A stretch of DNA of 64,000 bases. It comes from Strongylocentrotus droebachiensis (lineage: Eukaryota > Echinodermata > Echinoidea > Camarodonta > Strongylocentrotidae). Made by a program: the position numbers and the translations under genes. Below the pieces are notes generated by a model. The model was not told the DNA's origin. It ran no database searches and was given only the letters and a program-made list of their open reading frames with translations. The stretch spans positions 32,453 through 96,452 of the forward strand of contig JAVYIG010007845.1 of NCBI GenBank assembly GCA_035222895.1, read 5' to 3'. Below, in pieces: positions 9,140-19,900 of this stretch; positions within the stretch are counted from its first letter, which is position 1; each line of letters starts with the position of its first letter.

Positions 9140-12100
9140 ACGGTGATATGCCTCCCGCGCGAAGCGCGAAAGTTTTGACGATTCGGTGTACTGTTTACGA
9201 CTCTTAATCCTTATCTGAATTCAGTTAAATTACTAGGGAAAGAAGACGATTTATTGTACCGTTCTCGACTGTTAATCCTTGTCTGAACGAATTTTTCTCC
9301 CCTCCCTCACGAAGCGCGGAAGCTTTGGCGTTTCATTAAATTATTAGAGAAAGAAGACGATTCGTTGAACCGTGCTCGACTCTTAATCCTTGTTTAAATT
9401 CAGTTTCATTAAATTCATTAAATTATGAGAACAAGCAGACGATTCGATGTACTGTTCTCGACTCTTAATCCTTATCTGAATTCAGTTCCCCCCTCCCGCG
9501 CGAAGCGCAGAAGTTTTGACGTTTCATTAAATGATTAGGAAAAGAAGACGATTTATTGTACCGTTCTCGACTGTTAATCCTTGTGTGAACGAATGTTTTC
9601 CCCCTCCCGCTCCAAGCGCGAAAGCTTTGGCGTTTCATTAAATTATTAGAGAAAGTAGACGATTCGATGTACTGTTCTCGACTCTTAATCCTTATCTGAA
9701 TTCAGTTCTCCCCCTCCCGCGCGAAGCGCGGAATTTTTAACGTTTCATTAAATTATTAGGAAAAGAAGACGATTTATTGTACCGTTCTCGACTGTTAATC
9801 TTTGTCTGAACGATTTTTTTCCCCTTCACGCGCGAAGCGCGGAAGCTTTGGCGTTCATTAAATTATTAGAGAAAATAGACGATTTGTTGAACCGTGCTCG
9901 ACCCTCAATCCTTGTCTGAATTCAGTTTCCCCCCCTCCCGCGCGAAGCGCGGAAGTTTGACGTTTCATTAAATTTTGAGGAAAAAGCAGACGATTCAGTT
10001 AACTGTTTTCGACTCTTAATCCTTATCTGAATTCAGTTCTCCCCCTCCCGCGCGAAGCGCAGAAGTTTTGACGTTTCATTAAATTATTAGAGAAAGTAGA
10101 CGATTTGTTGAACCTTGCTCGACTCTTAATCCTTATCTGAATTCAGTTCCCCCCCTCCCGCGCGAAGCGCAGAAGTTTTGACGTTTCATTAAATGATTAG
10201 TAAAAGAAGACGATTTATTGTACCGTTCTCGACTGTTAATCTTTGTCTGAACGATTTTTTTCCCCTTCACGCGCGAAGCGCGGAAGCTTTGGCGTTCATT
10301 AAATTATTAGAGAAAATAGACGATTCGTTGAACCGTGCTCGACCCTCAATCCTTGTCTGAATTCAGTTTCCCCCCCTCCCGCGCGAAGCGCGGAAGTTTG
10401 ACGTTTCATTAAATTTTGAGGAAAAAGCAGACGATTCAGTTAACTGTTTTCGACTCTTAATCCTTATCTGAATTCAGTTCCCCCCCCTCCCGCGCGAAGC
10501 GCGGAAGTTTGACGTTTCATTAAATTTTGAGGAAAAAGCAGACGATTCAGTTAACTGTTTTCGACTCTTAATCCTTATCTGAATTCAGTTCCCCCCCTCC
10601 CGCGCGAAGCGCAGAAGTTTTGACGTTTTATTAAATGATTAGTAAAAGAAGACGAGTTATTGTACCGTTCTCGACCGTGTTAATCCTTGTGTGAACGAAT
10701 TTTTTCCCCCTCCCGCGCGAAGCGCGAAAGCTTTGGCGTTTCATTAAATTATTAGAGAAAGTAGACGATTCGATGAACCGTGCTCGACTCTTAATCCTTG
10801 TTTAAATTCAGTTTCTCCCCCTCCCGCGCGAAGCGCGGAAGTTTGACGTTTCATTAAATTTTGAGAAAAAGCAGACGATTCAGTTAACTGTTCTCGACTC
10901 TTAATCCTTATCTGAATTCAGTTCTCCCCTTCCCGCACGAAGCGCAGAAATTTTGACGTTTCATTAAATTATTAGAGAAAGTAGACGATTTGTTGAACCT
11001 TGCTCGACTCTTAATCCTTGTCTGAATTCAGTTCCATTAAATTCATTAAATAATGAGAAAAAGCAGACCATTGGGTGTACTGTTCTCGACTCTTAATCCT
11101 TATCTGAATTCAGTTCTCCCCCTCCCGCGCGAAGCGCGGAAGTTTTGACGTTTCATTAAATTATTAGGAAAAGAAGACGATTTATTGTACCGTTCTCGAC
11201 TGTTAATCCTTGTCTTAACGAATGTTTTTTCCCCTTCACGCGCAAAGCGCGGAAGCTTTGGCGTTCATTAAATTATTAGAGAAAATAGACGATTCGTTGA
11301 ACTGTGCTCGACCCTTAATCCTTGTCTGATTCAGTTTCTCCCCTCCCGCGCGAAGCGCGGAAGCTTTGACGTTTCATCAAATTATGAGAAAAAGCAGACG
11401 ATTCGGTGTACTGTTCTCGACTCTTAATCCTTATCTTAATTCAAATCTCCCCCTCCCGCGCGAAGCGCGGAAGTTTTGACTTTTCATTAATTATTAGAGA
11501 AAGAAGACTATTCGTTGTACCGTTTTCGAATCTTAATAAGCCCTATTTGTCTGTATTTAGTTCCCCCCTTTAGCGCGAAGCGCGGAAACTTCGACGTTTC
11601 CTTAAATTATTAGAGAAAGAAGACGATTCGTTCTACGGTTCTCGACTCTTCTAAATGAAGTTCTCCCCCTCCCGCGCGAAGCGCGGAAGTTTTGACGTTT
11701 CATTAAATTATTAGGAAAAGAAGACGATTTATTGTACCGTTCTTGACTCTAATCCTTGTCTGAGCGAATTTTTTCCCCTTATCACGTGAAGCGCGGAAGC
11801 TTTGGCGTTCATTAAATTATTAGAGAAAGTAAACGATTCGTTGAACCATGCTCGACTCTTAATCCTTGTCTGATTCATTCTCTCCCTTCCCGCGCGAAGC
11901 GCGGAAGCTTTGACGTTTCATCAAATTGTGAGAAAAAGCAGACGATTCGGTGTACTGTTCTCGACTCTTAATCCTTATCTTAATTCAAATCTCCCCCTCC
12001 CGCGCGAAGCGCGGAAACTTTGACGTTTCCTTAAATTATTAGAGAAAGAAGACGATTCGTTTTACAATTCTCGACTCGTCTAAATGAAGTTTTCCCCTCC

Positions 12101-12180
12101 CGCGCGAAGCGCGGAATTTTTGGCGTTTCATCAAAATATGGAGAAAAAGACGATTTCGTCGTACCGTTGTTGACTCTTAA
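9140..12180. repeat. Satellite array, ~110-bp unit, about 26 copies
   Basis: Each unit reads roughly CTCCCGCGCGAAGCGCGG, then a TTTGACGTTTCATTAAATTATTAG core, a GAAGACGATTCGTT segment, CTCGACTCTTAATCCTT and a pyrimidine run. The GAAGCGC landmark recurs every ~110 bases between 9831 and 10600; a few early spacings are nearer 150-190. Units fall into subtypes (GTCTGAACGAATTTTTT versus ATCTGAATTCAGTTCC). The units at 9831 and 10271 and those at 9941 and 10381 are near-identical, which implies a four-unit (440-bp) higher-order duplication. Confidence 0.9.
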
Positions 12181-12485
12181 TCCTTGTTTGAATTTAGTTG
12201 CCCCGAAAATTTTAAACCTCTGATTTCTTTAGCTGATATTATAGGAAAGCGAAACTTCGAGAACATGCAAGTTGTAGTCACTCTCGAAGTCGTCACAGCG
12301 GATGAAAAAGTCACAGTTCGTAGAGAAAAATCTTGTCGGCCGACCGACAATATACATCTCACCGATTTCAAACTTCTGCATTGATAGGGTACAAGAGGAT
12401 CGAGCAAGAATACCGACACAGCTGACCCGACACAGCAACATATTTAACCGTGTCTTTCTTGCTCCCTTGACGAGACGACTCCATC

Positions 12486-12770
12486 CAACAACCCCCTCTC
12501 TCTTTTACTCCCACTCCTCCTCTCTCAGGCTCTTACCTCCCCTTTCTCCTCTCTTTCATCCCTCGTTTCTTTTGTTTCCCTTTTCTAATTTTTCCTTTCT
12601 TTCCTCTCCTCCCTCTTTTTCTTTTTTCTCTTTCTTTTTTTTCTTCTCTTTTCTTTCCTTTCTTTTCCTTTCTTTCCTTTCTTTTCCTTTCTTTCTTTTC
12701 TTTTCTTTTTCTTTTTTTCTTTTCTTTCTCCTTTCCTCTCTTTTTTCCCTTCCCCTTTTCTCTTTTTTCC
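12486..12770. repeat. Long polypyrimidine tract (TTTCTTTCC)n
   Basis: Almost purely C and T on the plus strand for about 280 bases. It produces Phe/Ser/Leu-rich or Lys/Arg/Glu-rich spurious ORFs. Such tracts can form triplex DNA. It lies inside the hAT-like element, just before its right end. Confidence 0.85.
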
Positions 12771-12867
12771 CGACGGCAGCGCGATTTTACCGACAATATC
12801 CTGACAGGTGGGGGGGGGGTGTCGCACCCCCCACACCCCCCCCTTTGGCGACGCCCCTGCGTACATG

Positions 12868-13790
12868 TAATTTACATGTACTGTTAGAGAATATGGGGAG
12901 ATTGCGGTGTTATAATTAAATTGGTCAGGTTCTGGACTAACGTATATATCAGATGCGGATGCAAGATTCTACAAGGGGGACGAAGTCTACGTGTCTTTTC
13001 ACCTTTTTCTTCTATTGTCGGGCCACCAAAGGGGGTGGGCGACCCCCCCCCCCCCCCCATCTGTATCCGCCGCTCTAGTTATACTGCATCAATTTATTTG
13101 AAATTACAGCTCAAACCCCTGGGGGGGGGGGGAGTGGTTGCTCAGATATTGTTTGGTCGGGGTGTGCCGCTGAAGCCTCGAAACCCCTACCCACGTCTTC
13201 TCACGTCTCTTATTATCGGCAAAATATAGTCTTAAACATTATGATGTTTATAGGCCTAACTATACTATACGAGGGAGGTGTTGATTTGAGTGCATGAGCA
13301 AATAATATGTATGTGTGTTTGTGTGTGACTGTTGACTTTTTTCGGGGGGGGGGGGGAGGGGGAGTAAGGATTTTTTTTTACACGATCCCGCCCTATTAAT
13401 TGGTAAGAGATTAGGTCAACTTGTATTTTAGTGGAATTATATTCTTTTACTTTCAACACCCCGTATTCAAAAACGAATGAAACTAGCATATTTCCCCCCT
13501 CCTTTGAGATCTCATATTAAATTTATAGACATTTGTCACCGATATATTCTAATAAAATTTGAGAAAACAAGGCCATAGAATGGTGCATGCAGGCCGGGTT
13601 GGGGGATCTTGTTTTCATGTTTTTATTTTTCTATTTTTTCCCCTTCAAATTAAATGAATTCCGCTCTTCCCTCGCCACCCCACTCCACCCCTCCCCCCCC
13701 CCCCCCCCCCCCCCCCCCCTCCAGTACCCCCAGAAAATCGCCTGCAAAAATAGATACGTCCGTATCACATAGTGGTCCGTAGTACCGGTA
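12868..13790. other. Intergenic stretch with several poly-G/C tracts
   Basis: No gene seen. Homopolymer C or G runs occur near 13036, 13121, 13345 and 13691-13720. These runs create proline- or glycine-rich false ORFs and are places where the assembly may be unreliable. Confidence 0.5.
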
Positions 13791-13820
13791 CTATACCCAG
13801 TAGTAGTTGTAACCTATCTG

Positions 13821-13840
13821 GGCGCGCGCGCGCCGCGCGC
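13821..13840 (+). promoter_or_regulatory. GC-rich (CpG) stretch at the NHEJ1 promoter
   Basis: A run of alternating G and C, unusual in this AT-rich window, directly precedes the proposed non-coding first exon. No TATA box was seen. Promoter function is inferred from position. Confidence 0.35.
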
Positions 13841-13841
13841 T

Positions 13842-13922
13842 TGAGAATTGACTCCGAAACGAGTTCTACGACGTCCGACAGGAGCTGCTGAATATTTGGA
13901 GCAAACTTTTGAATCTTCAGCG
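13842..13922 (+). other. NHEJ1: Proposed non-coding first exon of NHEJ1
   Basis: Donor GTAAGG at 13923 follows the GC-rich stretch, and a good acceptor (CTTTTCAG, ending 15627) lies 55 bases before the start codon. Joined, they would make a short 5' UTR with a ~1.7-kb first intron. The start of the exon is a guess and transcript data would settle it. Confidence 0.4.
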
Positions 13923-16900
13923 GTAAGGAACTCTTACCAATATCTGACTAGCATTTAAATAAAAAGTACCGAAGTAGACTTTGACGAAATGAGATTTTAA
14001 AGTTAAGCCGAGATGGGAGGATATAAGTTATGAAAGGCACGGTCTATTTTGGGTGATCAACGGTAGATTCTCATCCGTCGACCCCGGAGTTGTGGCTGAA
14101 ATGAACTGCACCGTTCATCTGTTTTATTTACCCATGGCCATTTTTTCAAAAAATAAAATAAAAATGATAGTGTGACTGAAGTGGGTGGGCGTGGCCCCTA
14201 AAATCTGATGTTGATAAGTATAGATAAATGTAGATTTAACTCGTTTTGGAATTTTCTAAAATGATGTTCAGTGATGTAGCCTAAATGTAGAGTGAATGAC
14301 CAGTGTGGTACGTCTCTGCTTGTCTTGTCTAAATTTGAGTTTAAACTTTAAATGTAAAGGGAGGTCAAAAGAAATGCACTTGGGAGTAAACTATATTATA
14401 CTTTGTATACTAGTAGTCTGTAATATTATTATACTGCATGTACCTATACAGGTCCAAGGACTATAAGTTGGATGTTTATAATAAATTAACTTCTTAAAAT
14501 GGCAAAAAGAAATCTCAGATTAGGGAATTTCTAAAAAGATCACTAGATAATGATATATTTTTTATTTACTGTATGTTTGGTATTGATACGGAAGTCGACA
14601 CACATTTGACTTCCATGTATATTAAGTAATAAATATTTCTAAAGGACTATTCTATTTCTTTGTTTACTAGTTTATGTTACATGTATATAATGTAGTATAG
14701 TAAAAAATGAAATTAAAAATAAATAAATAAATAGTTTTAAAATTCTTGCCAAAGACAGGGAACCAGACTCGACTAGCACTTGTGCTAACTTCTGGTACCC
14801 CCTTTAACAACAAAAGTGTACACATAATATTTTATTCCATTTGTATACGACGTACTTTGTAAAACAATATTTATATTATTCATGTGTAATGTTATCGATC
14901 TTGTGTTATATTGTTATATTTTATGTAATCATGCTTGATACATTATGTTTTACTTGTTAATAATTTTTGTTGTTAATAAACTCAAACTCAAACTCAAACT
15001 CAACTTAGACTATGATTTTATGATTATGAATTAGATTTTTTCTAGATCTAGAGATTTTTTTTTGTTCAAGCTAATAATTATTTTTTTAAATCTTAATTAT
15101 AATCTTTATGTTTAATATGACATTCGGTATACATGTACCTTTAGCTTTCACTTATTTATAACAATCATTTACATCTATGTAATCTTTCTATTATTCAGTT
15201 ACAAGTGACAAAAAGGATGGTGTTAAGGTGTGCTTCATTCTGCCACACACAAGTTATTGTTGAGTGTATGAAGTTGGAATGAGAAAAGTCAAGGAATCCA
15301 ATTCGTATGACGAAATAAAGCATGTCTGGTGGCAGTGGGGAAGTACACAAGTGCTGGTTGGACTAGACTCTAGTAATGAAATAAATTGAGGCAAGAAATG
15401 TAAAGTTTGTATGAAATTGTAGTCCACTTGAACATGTCAACACACTGGTCACTGATCATACCTGGCCACTTACTGACATATTTTATTGGATTGATGATCT
15501 GTAGCCTACATATACATCTCGTGGGTCTGTTCTTGGTGAAACATAATTGTGTCCAATTTGTAAGTCTGTCCTAACACTTTTGTATTTGGTGCATTTGTAT
15601 GGTGGTGGAAAACCTTTATCTTTTCAGCTATAGAGAGGCTCTGGACTCGAGCATAATTGCAAATAGGAGAATTTGATACAAGATGTCGGAGAACATTTTA
15701 GAATGGCGTCGCAGATGGACCCCTGATCTAATGGCAGCTCCATGGCTACCATTCACCATTGAGGGCAGCAGTCTTCTTGTTAAGAGCTTGTTCACCCAGA
15801 AATCATTCACAGTCCTGGTGTATGACTATACAACTATGTGGATAGAATTGGGTGATAAAAAGGCTGTCCTTGAAACTGCAAAGGTAAAGTGTTACAGCAG
15901 ATAAACTGCATCTTATAATAAGTTGTGTTAGTTTGTGTCATTTAGGATTTTTTGTTTTCAGTGATGCCAGGCTGATATGTAGGCACTTGCAAAGTGCATG
16001 TATGGCTGAAGCAGGAAATAGCTAAATGTTTTACATTGAATTTGTATACTAATACTAAACTACAATCTATTCCATCATACAACAGTGTTCTATTTTTTTC
16101 TCAATATCTACCTTATTCAATGAAGTTAAACGTACTGCACTTATTTTAAAAAATAGGCCTCTGCCTTAAAAAACAAAACAATGTGACATATGTTAAGCAT
16201 CAGTAGAAATTAGAGTTTGTGTGGTAACATTAGCTTTACCTGTCTACTTTTTATCACTGTCACACTTCTGTAGATGTTGAATTTTATATTCAGCAAGCAG
16301 TAAAATTATTCCAATTGATGCGAAGCAGCAGAATATACCCAGTGTACTTCTTAAATAAAATATTTAATTGAAACCAGCAAAGGCAGCAATCATACAGTTA
16401 GCCACCCCTTGAATGAAAAATCTCTTTAGGTGTTGTAACCACTGACAGTATTGTGTACATAAAGGCAGGGTTCTTGCCAGGACATAAACCTGTTAGTTAT
16501 CATACCAAGTATGGGGTACTTTATAAGAAAGAGAAATGTATGAAAAGTTTTGTATTCCAGTTAAAGATTTGATGTTTTCTTGAAATATCTGAGGACTGCT
16601 GCAATGCTGGGTCACTGAATTCGCTGGTCAGTTGTTAAAGTTTATTATTTAGAACTCTTCATGTACACACACAAAAATATATACCGGTATGCTCAGTTTA
16701 TTGTCCAGTATTTCTTTTTCTGTGATTTCACATTTAATAGGTATGTAATCCTAGTGTGGAGGCTCCTCTGGGTGAACTTTTGCAGCATCTCAATGATCTC
16801 CTTCAAGGAGTTCAGCAATCAGCAAAGTATTCCTTGAAGTACAAGGAAGATGATGGAATGAGGGAACATTTGAAGATCCATCTGACGTCTAAGTTACCCC

Positions 16901-19900
16901 AAGGAGTGCCTTTTAAGTGGACACTTTCTCTCTCAAAGGCTACTGATGAAATGGTATGAATAAATGTATAGATGTATCAACAGATAGGTTTAACATGACG
17001 TGACTTACTGCCACAAAACCCCAGACAGAGTGATAGTTTGCAATATTGTAAACAAAATTGTAAGGATTTGGAAATCTTTATTTTATATGATATGTTTGAA
17101 TCTTTGATCCTCTGACAAACTTTCAGATTAGATTCTCCTTTTTGTAACTAACTTTAAAATTGTGTCTTGATTGCTCGTAGTTGAGGGTGCATATATGTCT
17201 ATTGTGGCAAACCACCAGCTCACTAGAGTTTGTGTTTCACTACACGTTTTACTTGTTTCTAATTTATGACCAATTTTCTTACAAAAAGCTTTTCTATATA
17301 ATTCTGAACATATAGACACATTGCATGTATATCTAGGCAATGAAAAGGAATGAATTATGATGTGATGACTTTGTCCAAGCCTTAGCAATGATTTACATGT
17401 GTTTCATCAGTTTACATTATAATAGATACAGCATGATCATGGTTTAAAATTAATTCCATGTTTGTTTTATTTATCCAGGCTGCTTCACATCTCACCAATC
17501 CACTTCTCATATTGGTTTCAGAGCTGATGAGAAGAGAGAAAGAGTTGTACAGACTCATGAAGAAAAAGGATGATGAGATTGAAGACTACCAGATGGCAGG
17601 AGCAAAGGTCTCAAGAAGTAAATACGGATTATGAAGTTTATACAACAAGTACCTGGGCATGACTGTGTGATTGCAGAAAATTGTGTCTATAGACAATCAT
17701 GGATCGTTTTTTAAGCAATCAGTAATTGTATTAAGATATGTTGTATCTGTGAATCTGTTCTTATTTTGATGAATGTTGGACTGAATTGGTGGTGTCCCAA
17801 TGATGTCCCTCCCCTTTAAAGAAGTCATACCATTATTATTGTTTTGATTCCCAAGGATCAAACATCACCCTTTTCTTGTAATACTAGACTCACCTCTGTA
17901 TTGTATTCCATCTCTTCTTATATTGCCAGGCATTGTGAATATAATGTTAAGCATTCAAAGTAGACATCCAATTATGGTTTAATTGTATGTGAATCTTACA
18001 ATGCATTAAAAGTATAATGATTCAAGCACAATAGTTATTTATTGTGATCAAAGAAAAGTAACACTAGGACACAACAATAGCCACATTCGTCTCCAACATA
18101 TTATTCATGGAAAAGTCATTTCATGAGGTGTCTCTCTCTTTGTTGGTATTCTTCCTGTCCATAACTTTTTAGATTGACTTTACATTAGTTTAATATATAT
18201 ACATATACATATATATATATGTTGGTCAGTCTCAAAGAATGGATCAGAAAAATATGTCAAGAGAATTGATAATGCTGATTGTGTCAGTGATTCTCCTCAT
18301 AATGTAACTGGACTGTTTCCACGGTTAGATACATGCATGTCATTACTTAGAGGAAGTTAAAATTCATAGGGTTATTAATTGGTTACAGGTACTTATGACA
18401 CCACAAAATATGTTGAGAGAACTGATAACAATTTCATTTTGTTTTCTTTATTGGCATTGTTCAGAGAGCAAGCTAACACCAGTATTTGATGGGACATCGT
18501 TTAACCAGGATATGATCAATTCAAAGGTGAGTGATTAAGTTCTTTCTATATGTGTAAAGGGATATTGCAAATTGCAAAAGATCATTATGTTTTATACAAC
18601 ACCTACGTGGATCCCTGTCATTTGATTGGAGGATTGATGGTCACATGATATTCAATAGATGGTATATTGCATGGTCGTGCATTTTTGGTTATATGCGCCG
18701 TGCATTTTTGGTTATATGCAGACTGCGTACCTCTCTGCCGTGCGTGCGCGTATCCCTGCGTGTATCTGACGCGAAGGCAATCTGAATGTAATCGAGAAGG
18801 CTTGAATCCAACTTTAATTTATCTTTAATATAAGGAGTAAAGCATAATTTGTTGATTAACGTTCTATTAGATCTTCGATGTTGTATAAAACAAATAATGA
18901 ATGTTTTTCATTCGTTCAATGGTGCGAATATTTTCATTCGTTGAAAGATTAACATTAATTCTATTCAACTCGGCTGACGCCTCGTTGAATAAAATGTTAA
19001 TCTTTCAACTCATGAAAATATTCGCACTATTGAACTCATAACCATTCATTATTTGTATAATAATGAACTTCATCTGTTAACATCCATAACAATCATATGA
19101 AATGATGTACTGATCCATACATGGTGTGTACATGGATTAGAAGGTGTCATTTATGCATTATCACAAAAAGGGAAGTGAATCAAATGTAGGATTATAAGTC
19201 TGATGGTATCATAAATCACTGAGTAATCTTTGTTATGTCTGATTGTCATCTACTATAGCTAGCTAGCTATCAAAGACTTCCCTTTCCTGTAACAGATTCC
19301 CTTCACAATTAATGTTAATAGTGCTGCCAACAGGTGTTTCCAGTAGACAGTAACATGTCCATTTCATTCACCTGTTGTGAGCCAGTGTGTCACTTGCATG
19401 TTATCTGAGTTCTATGTATGACTACCAGGTTCTCAAGCAAGCATTTAGCAAATGTCAAAATAAATCTGAAGGATAACATTTTCTTTAGCACAATTGGCCA
19501 TTTTTGTAATGTATTCAAATTTAATACGCTTTTATTAAGTGCCGCTACAAGTTTGTCATTCACCTATTACAAATAATAGTATTTCAGTAGTCAGAATGCA
19601 AAATGCAGACATAACGTGTTGAATTTGCATTCAGACCATTGTCGTGGTCGAGTGGTTTAAGGCGCTTGACTTGGATATGCGAAGGTCGAGGGTTCGAATC
19701 CCGACACGGCACTAATATCCTTTGGCAAGATATTAACCTGCACTTGCTACTCTCCACCCAGGTGTTAAATGGGTACCCGGTAGGATGCGACCGTCATTGT
19801 TGGTCAAACAGTTTTTGAGCGTCATGTAACGCCTGGCTGGAATGCTCCCCAGGGAGTGGAGATTGTGCACACATTGTGTGCGGGTAAGCACTGAATCCAA

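Larger units (their letters stand above)
8852..12859. mobile_element. 4.0-kb non-autonomous hAT-like transposon containing a satellite
   Basis: CAGGGGCGTC at 8852-8861 and its reverse complement GACGCCCCTG at 12850-12859 form 10-bp terminal inverted repeats. CGTACATG is duplicated exactly at 8844-8851 and 12860-12867. Eight-bp duplications with CAG...CTG ends are typical of hAT transposons. Both ends carry G-rich subterminal sequence and the motif TACCGACA. No transposase is readable. Most of the interior is the ~110-bp satellite, followed by ~300 bp of coding-like but unrecognised sequence and a pyrimidine tract. A second CAGGCGCGGA motif at 9071 may be the left end of a nested element whose right end I could not find. 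Confidence 0.8.

Noticed and set aside
12302-12919. 205-codon plus-strand ORF and overlapping Lys/Arg/Glu-rich minus-strand ORFs
   Set aside because: They come from the long pyrimidine tract inside the hAT-like element; only low-complexity residues are encoded.
13821-13840. Alternating GC block as a Z-DNA-type microsatellite only
   Set aside because: Possible, but its position just before a strong donor that pairs with the NHEJ1 UTR acceptor makes a promoter the better reading.
19641-19712. Genuine tRNA gene
   Set aside because: A and B boxes are present, but the anticodon arm is disrupted and a SINE body follows, so it is a tRNA-derived SINE head.
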